Shown here piece after piece: positions 58,790 through 64,000 of a DNA stretch of 64,000 nucleotides. The stretch comes from Mermis nigrescens. Taxonomy: Eukaryota; Nematoda; Enoplea; Mermithida; Mermithidae. A program made the translations under genes and the position numbers. The first letter of the stretch is position 1. Each line of letters begins with the position of its first letter. The notes under the pieces were generated by a model. That model ran no database searches. It was not told the origin of the DNA and saw nothing but the letters and a program-made list of their open reading frames with translations. Location of the stretch: assembly GCA_036768485.1 (NCBI GenBank), contig JAVLUZ010000154.1, positions 4,312,764-4,376,763 on the forward strand. The letters run 5' to 3'.

Positions 58790-59460
58790 CGAGAGTAATT
58801 AGAAGTTTAACTAACTAAGAATTAATCAACTTATTTATAAATTAAGAGTTTAATTAATGCATTGATTATGAATCAATTAATTTTAATCAGTGAAATAGAA
58901 ATGTAATCAATTAAAACATAATGATTCAATTGACCAAGATTAACTACTCTAAGAATTAATCAATTAACTTATTGAAGCTAAGTAGTTACTTAATAAACAG
59001 TTTAAATAATATGTAATTAATTGTAACTTATTAAGTGTAATTAATCAAGCAATAATTAGTTGCTTAAATTTTAATGATTAAATTGAGATTTTAATTAATT
59101 AATAAAGATTACTTAATTAAGTGACTCACTTAAGGATTTTGAAAAATTTAAATCGAATATGAAATGATTCCAAATTATTTCTAAAATGAATTTGAAAGAA
59201 CAAGAAATTAAACTAAATCATTAATTCAAAATTAATTGAAATACATTACGAATAGTAAAATCTAACAAAATTGATAAAACATAAATTAAAACTTATTAAA
59301 ATTAATTTTAACAACTTGTTGATCAAAGGTTGATCAATTGGAAAATTAATTCAAAAATTAGTTAGAAATTATTGAATTAAAACATAAAAAATGAATAAAG
59401 CAATTTAGAATTAATTGACTAGCAATTATTAATCAATTAAGATCAATTTTTTAATTAAAA
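58790..59460. repeat. TTAATTAA-rich low-complexity tract
   Basis: About 670 bp dominated by AATTAAT, ATCAATTAA and TTAATTAAT words without a fixed period. No gene. Confidence 0.8.
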
Positions 59461-59749
59461 TCCCGTTACCGGATTTTGCCCATTCATGCTGATACAAATG
59501 TCCTTACAGTCAAATGATACATTTTCTCAGCCTGAACATTCCACTGTACGACACCGGCGTTCATTTATCTTTTCTTCTATTGGGGAGTTTACAACGCTGT
59601 AAAAATGATATTAGCTTGTATTGCGAAAATCTGCAAAGTGCTGGATAAGACTACATCTGCACAATTGAGTTTAAACCAACAGCATCTCGACCAGTATAAT
59701 TGGAAGTTAATCACGGTTTCAATCTGTTCAGCATCCGAGACGTGATAAG

Positions 59750-59973
59750 CATAGGTTGGCGGCACCAAAGTTCTGGAGGGTGCAAGATTTTTGAAAGTCA
59801 AATGGCCTTAAAATGGTGGTATAACGAAAAACACTATTTTCCAACGTTTCTCATCGAGCACTGTCCATTGGCATCAAAATTGCGAGAAAAACCAAATATA
59901 TTTCAAAAATTGAATTCTGGGGGTATTTGGTTTCTGGAGGGTGCATTCCCCCAGACTCCCACGCCCAGGTATG
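59750..59973 (-). mobile_element. hAT-like MITE, family A, copy 11
   Basis: CATAGGTTGGCGGCACC to CACGCCCAGGTATG. Flanks GTGATAAG and CTAATAAG, 6 of 8 matching. Confidence 0.8.
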
Positions 59974-60684
59974 CTAATAAGGACCAATAGGCCCATTCAT
60001 TTTTTGAGGCACCCTGCATAATGGACTTTACAGGCGTAAAGAGGTTATCCTATGACGATGCGTCAGCAAAAGCTTGGCTGATATAAATCGGGCTTCTGAC
60101 ATCCACATATATAAAAAGTAGGATAAAAGAGAGAACGAAATAAAAGGATGAAATGATAGGCGTAAACGATGAGATGAAATGCATACGGCTATCCAATCAG
60201 CGGCCCAAAAACAAGGCTTAATGAAAAATTGGGCATGGCGGGTAGCTGCTAGGTTTAAATTTCAATTACCTACCTGAGACGCAACTAGTGTTGTAAAAGA
60301 TAAGGATTTTTCGTAAGACAAAAGATGAAGATACAGTTAAAATTTTAGAATTCTAGAAGAATAAGATAAACATAAAGATAGAGATAAAAAATTAAGAATG
60401 ATAAAGATAAAGATAATTTGCCAGATAACGGAACCAAAAAGATAGAGATAAAGATAGAGATAAAGTGTAAATATGGTCGCCTGGACCTAGGAGAATGATG
60501 TATGTGAAGTGCAATAAACGAGAGTGGGTGATGCAAAGCTGCTAACTGAATACCCTAACTTTTACATCTAAGGTCAAAGAGGTGATAGGCATTAAGCACA
60601 CATAAAAGTAGGTCTGGGGGTTTACCCGCGGCATCTGATTATCCACGTACTACTACTACTGGCTGACAGCCAGTGACGGGTGTG

Positions 60685-60780
60685 GGTAAAATCCAGAAAC
60701 GGAACCGGAAACGGAAACGATGGGTAAAAGCCGGAAATGGAAACGGAAATGATGGGTAAAATACGGAAACGGAAACATAT
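60685..60780 (+). repeat. CGGAAA-type tandem tract
   Basis: AACGGAACCGGAAACGGAAA and GATGGGTAAAA units repeat three times next to the satellite. Confidence 0.85.
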
Positions 60781-60789
60781 ATTATTGTG

Positions 60790-63055
60790 CATCACGGGTT
60801 TCTCCGCCCTGCGGGTGATCCAAAGGCCGGAAACGGGGTTCCCCAAGTAGTGCCCCTCAGGGTGAACATTCCCAACCACACCTGCGCGTAGGGGTTTGGG
60901 GGTATGCATCCCCCTCGAGAAACCAAAATACCCCCAGAATTCGATTTTTAAAAATCTTTTTCGCAATGTTTTGATGCCAATACATAGTGCTCAATGAGAA
61001 ACGTCGAAAAATGGTGTTTTTTGCCATACCATCACTTTTAGGGCCATTTTTTGACCTTTGAAAAATCTTGCACCCCTAGAATTTTCTTGCTGCTCATGTA
61101 TGCTCCCAACCCTGTTTTCGGCTAAAATTTCACCCACTGGAGGGGGTTTAGGGGCTCGGAAACGGGGTACTCCATAATTCATATGTGAAGCTGACCTCGG
61201 TTCCGTCGGGGGTTTCTCCGTTCTGGGGTCGTCCAAAGTGGCAGAACTGGGGTTCTTCACGTAGGACCTATAAGGGTGAATAATGACTACCCCGTTTCCG
61301 GCAAAATTCCTACCACTGAAGGGGGTATAGGGGCCCGGAAACGGGTTACTTTATTATTCATATGTGAAGCTGACCCTGTTTCCGTCAGGACTTTCTTTGC
61401 CCTGGGGGTAGTCTCAAATGCCGGAACCGGGTCCCCAAGTAGGGCCCATTTAGGTCAGCACCCCCACCCCAGATTCCCGCACTTTGGACTACCCAGGGCG
61501 GAGAAACCCCCAATGGAAGCGCGGTTACCTTCTCATTTGAATAATGTAGTACTCCGTTTCCCAGCCCCTTAACCCCTTCAGTGGGTGTGGGTGAAATTTT
61601 GCCGGAAACGGGATTGGGGTGTTGACCCTTATAGGTCCTACTTGGGGACCCCGGTTCCGGCACTTTGGACTACCTCCAGGGCGGAGAAATTCCCGACGGA
61701 GCTAGGATCAGCTTCACATATGAATAATAGGTTACTCTGTTTACGAGCTCATAAACCCCTTTTAGTGTGAGAAAATTTGCCGGAAACGAGGTTGGGGTGT
61801 TGATCATGATAAGCCCTATTTGGGACACCGGGTTCCGGCTCTGTAGACTACCTTCACGACGGAGAAACCCCGACGGAACCGAATCAGCTTCACATATTAA
61901 TAATGGGGTACCCCGTTTACGAGTCCATAAAGCCCCTTCAGTGGGAGAAATTTTGCCGGAAACGGGGTTGGGGGTGTTGACACTGAGGAGCCCATCCTGG
62001 AGACCCCCGGTTCCGGCACTGTAGACTACCCCAGGATAAAGAAACCCCCAATGGAACCGGAGTCACCCTCTCATTTGAATAATGTAGTACTCCGTTTCCG
62101 AGCCTCTAAACCCCTTCAGTGGGTGAAATTTGGCAGGGAACGGGATTGGGGTTTTGACTTTGATGAACTTTACTTGAAACCCCGGTACCGGCACTTTTGA
62201 CTACCCCTACGGTGGAGAAATTCCTGACGGAACCGGGATCAGCTTCACATATTACTAAAGGGGTACCCCGCTTACGAGAACATAAACCCCCTTCAATGGA
62301 AGAAATTTTGCCGGAAACGGGGTTGGGGATGCTGACCCTGAGGGGCTCATACTTGGGGACCCCCAGTTCCAGTGCTGTAGACTACCCCCAGGATGGAAAA
62401 ACACCCGACGGAACCGGGATCAGCTTTACATATGAATATTGAGGGTACACTATTTACTAGCCCATAAACCCCCCCCCGTCAGTGGGTGAAATTCTGCTGG
62501 AAACGGGGTCGGGGTGTTCACCCCGAGGGGCCCTAATTGGGACCCCCGGTTCCGGCTATTTGGACTACCACCAGGGCGAATAAATTCCCGACGGAACGAG
62601 GATCAGCTTCACATATGAATTACGGGGTACCCTGTTTACGCGTTCATGAAACCCTCTTCAGTGGGGGAAATATTTGCTGGAAGCAGGGTTGGGGTGTTCA
62701 CCCTGAGGGGCCTTAATTAAGGATCCCAGTTCGAGCAATTAGGATTACCCCCAGGGCAAAAAATCGCGAGGGAACCGGGATCAGCTTCACATATGAATAA
62801 TGGGGTACCCTGTTTACGCGCCCATGAACCCGCCTTCAGTGGGAGAAATTTCGCCGGAAACAGAGTTGGGGGTCTTGACCCTGATAAGCTCCTACTTGAG
62901 CACCCCCGATACTGTAGACTACCTTCAGGATGGAGAAACCCCGACGGAACCGACTCGGCTTCACATTATAATAATTGGGTACCCCGTTTATGAGCGCATA
63001 AACCCCCTTCAGTGGGAGAAATTTTGCCGGAAACCGGGTTTGAGTTGTCGCAAGA
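60790..63055. repeat. ~180-bp satellite array with one orientation switch
   Basis: Monomers contain GTTCCGGCACT.TGGACTAC, AACCGGGATCAGCTTCACAT, GGGGTACCCCGTTTACGAG and CTTCAGTGGG blocks. CTTCAGTGGG recurs near 61935, 62116, 62293, 62475, 62656, 62837 and 63008. Units before about 61450 are inverted relative to those after. Small frames here are not genes. Confidence 0.92.
60877..61102 (+). mobile_element. hAT-like MITE, family A, copy 12, nested in the satellite
   Basis: CACACCTGCGCGTAGG to GCTGCTCATGTATG. Flanks TTCCCAAC and CTCCCAAC (7 of 8) belong to the interrupted monomer. The monomer resumes with CCTGTTTTCGGC. Confidence 0.9.
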
Positions 63056-63120
63056 TAAATTTATATTTATCTTTGTCTTGCGGAAAAGATAAAGATATCT
63101 TTTACAACACTAGACGCAAC

Positions 63121-64000
63121 AGAATTCGAAGGTGTTAATATTGAAAGGTGTAGGGTGACATCGGGCAAAAACTAATTTAAATAGTGGGCCGAAAAACCAG
63201 CACGTAGTTGCGGAGATGTAGGATGGACCGTTCCAACCCAGAATTTTGGGAGTGCGGTTATTTCTTACGAAGGTTTCCTCAGGTAAAAAATTGCAAATTT
63301 TCGAACCGCATTTAAAAGCATATACTTAGGTTTTTGCACACTTTTATGCTATTGAGCTTAAAATTTCCGGGCGCTTTTGTGCCGAATTTATTGTTTTTGT
63401 TTAACTTTTGTTCTCCAAACAGCAAAATATTAGTAAACATGAACACGTAACATACATATATCAAAAATTTCTGACGCTCCACACAGAATTTTTTATTTTG
63501 CGCATTGATTTTCTTTGCAATGTACGCGCCAAAATTAAGCATAAAAAAGTCGAATTACTTCTAGGCAGAGTGAAGCTTGGATATAATTATAAAAAATCGT
63601 TTTCGAGTGGTCATTCTTTACAGTTTACTTTTGGAAGATGATTTTAATCAGGTTTAATTTTCTCAATTCTTTTCAGATTTTTGTTCTCTAATACATACAC
63701 CACGCTGAGAGACGCTGAAAAACACAATTAATTCTGTCTGTCTCCGAGTAATTTTTGAGATATCCGACTTCCAAATTTTATTCCCCTAAATTCAGAAGGC
63801 CAGCTACGTGCCTACGTAAAACAGCAGGCTTTGACGACCACATCAAATGTTCATACTAATCTGACAAGCCTATATACGGTTTATATGGTAAAAGTTTTTG
63901 TTTGAAAGACGAGGACCTAATATGTACGCATAAAAATGAATGCAACGCCGATGCTCTTGAGTGGATTTTATCAGTAAACGCAAGAAAGCTAGCAATTCAT
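63121..64000. other. Non-coding stretch with a MITE C fragment
   Basis: GGCCAGCTACGTGCCTACG at 63800-63818 resembles the right end of family C. Otherwise nothing recognised. Confidence 0.55.

Larger units (their letters stand above)
60286..63112. mobile_element. 2.8-kb non-autonomous hAT-like element with satellite cargo
   Basis: Ends are TAGTGTTGTAAAAGATA and its exact complement, flanked by a perfect 8-bp TSD GACGCAAC at 60278-60285 and 63113-63120. Subterminal GATAAAGATA motifs lie at both ends, next to a GTAAGACAAA/CGCAAGACAAA motif. The interior is a ~180-bp satellite with a nested family A MITE. No transposase, so it would depend on one supplied elsewhere. The hAT call rests on TSD length and TIR form. 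Confidence 0.88.

Overview
The window is AT-rich eukaryotic, almost certainly metazoan, nuclear DNA. It holds one host gene split by large introns, dense miniature inverted-repeat transposons, long microsatellites, and one very unusual DNA-polymerase-bearing transposon. Nothing prokaryotic was seen (no operons or ribosome binding sites). A nematode or other invertebrate is plausible; the sequence does not settle the lineage.

Region 1 (1-24,023). Eight exons on the + strand encode the C-terminal half of a TruD-family tRNA/mRNA pseudouridine synthase (PUS7-like). They keep a consistent splice phase and end in a stop codon followed by AATAAA. The introns reach about 7.3 kb and hold several non-autonomous DNA transposon families. 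Many copies still show 8-bp target-site duplications (TSDs), which points to the hAT superfamily. The last intron also carries a decayed 'TGTAAAG' satellite and two adjoining minisatellites (51 bp and about 48 bp).

Region 2 (24,024-42,870). This is repeat-rich DNA with no confident gene. It contains more MITEs, an ~870-bp element with ~40-bp terminal inverted repeats that carries a tRNA-like A-box/B-box unit, a second 'TGTAAAG' satellite block in the opposite orientation, an ~840-bp (CTA)n array and a 524-bp (TA)n array. A few short stretches resemble PUS7 exons and may be relics of a duplication.

Region 3 (42,871-55,756). A single insertion of about 12.9 kb is flanked by a perfect 6-bp TSD (TCGGCT) and starts with 5'-AG. 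It is a near-perfect palindrome: two ~6.4-kb arms meet at a 39-bp spacer. Each arm has subterminal 110-bp repeats, a TATA box and a decayed copy of a Polinton/Maverick-type protein-primed family B DNA polymerase. No integrase, ATPase, protease or capsid gene is visible. One frameshift is shared by both arms and others are private, which orders events: the polymerase broke first, then the palindrome formed, then the arms decayed separately.

Region 4 (55,757-64,000). This is non-coding DNA with further MITEs and a 2,827-bp hAT-like element (perfect 8-bp TSD GACGCAAC) whose interior is mostly a ~180-bp tandem satellite. The satellite changes orientation once and has a MITE nested in it.
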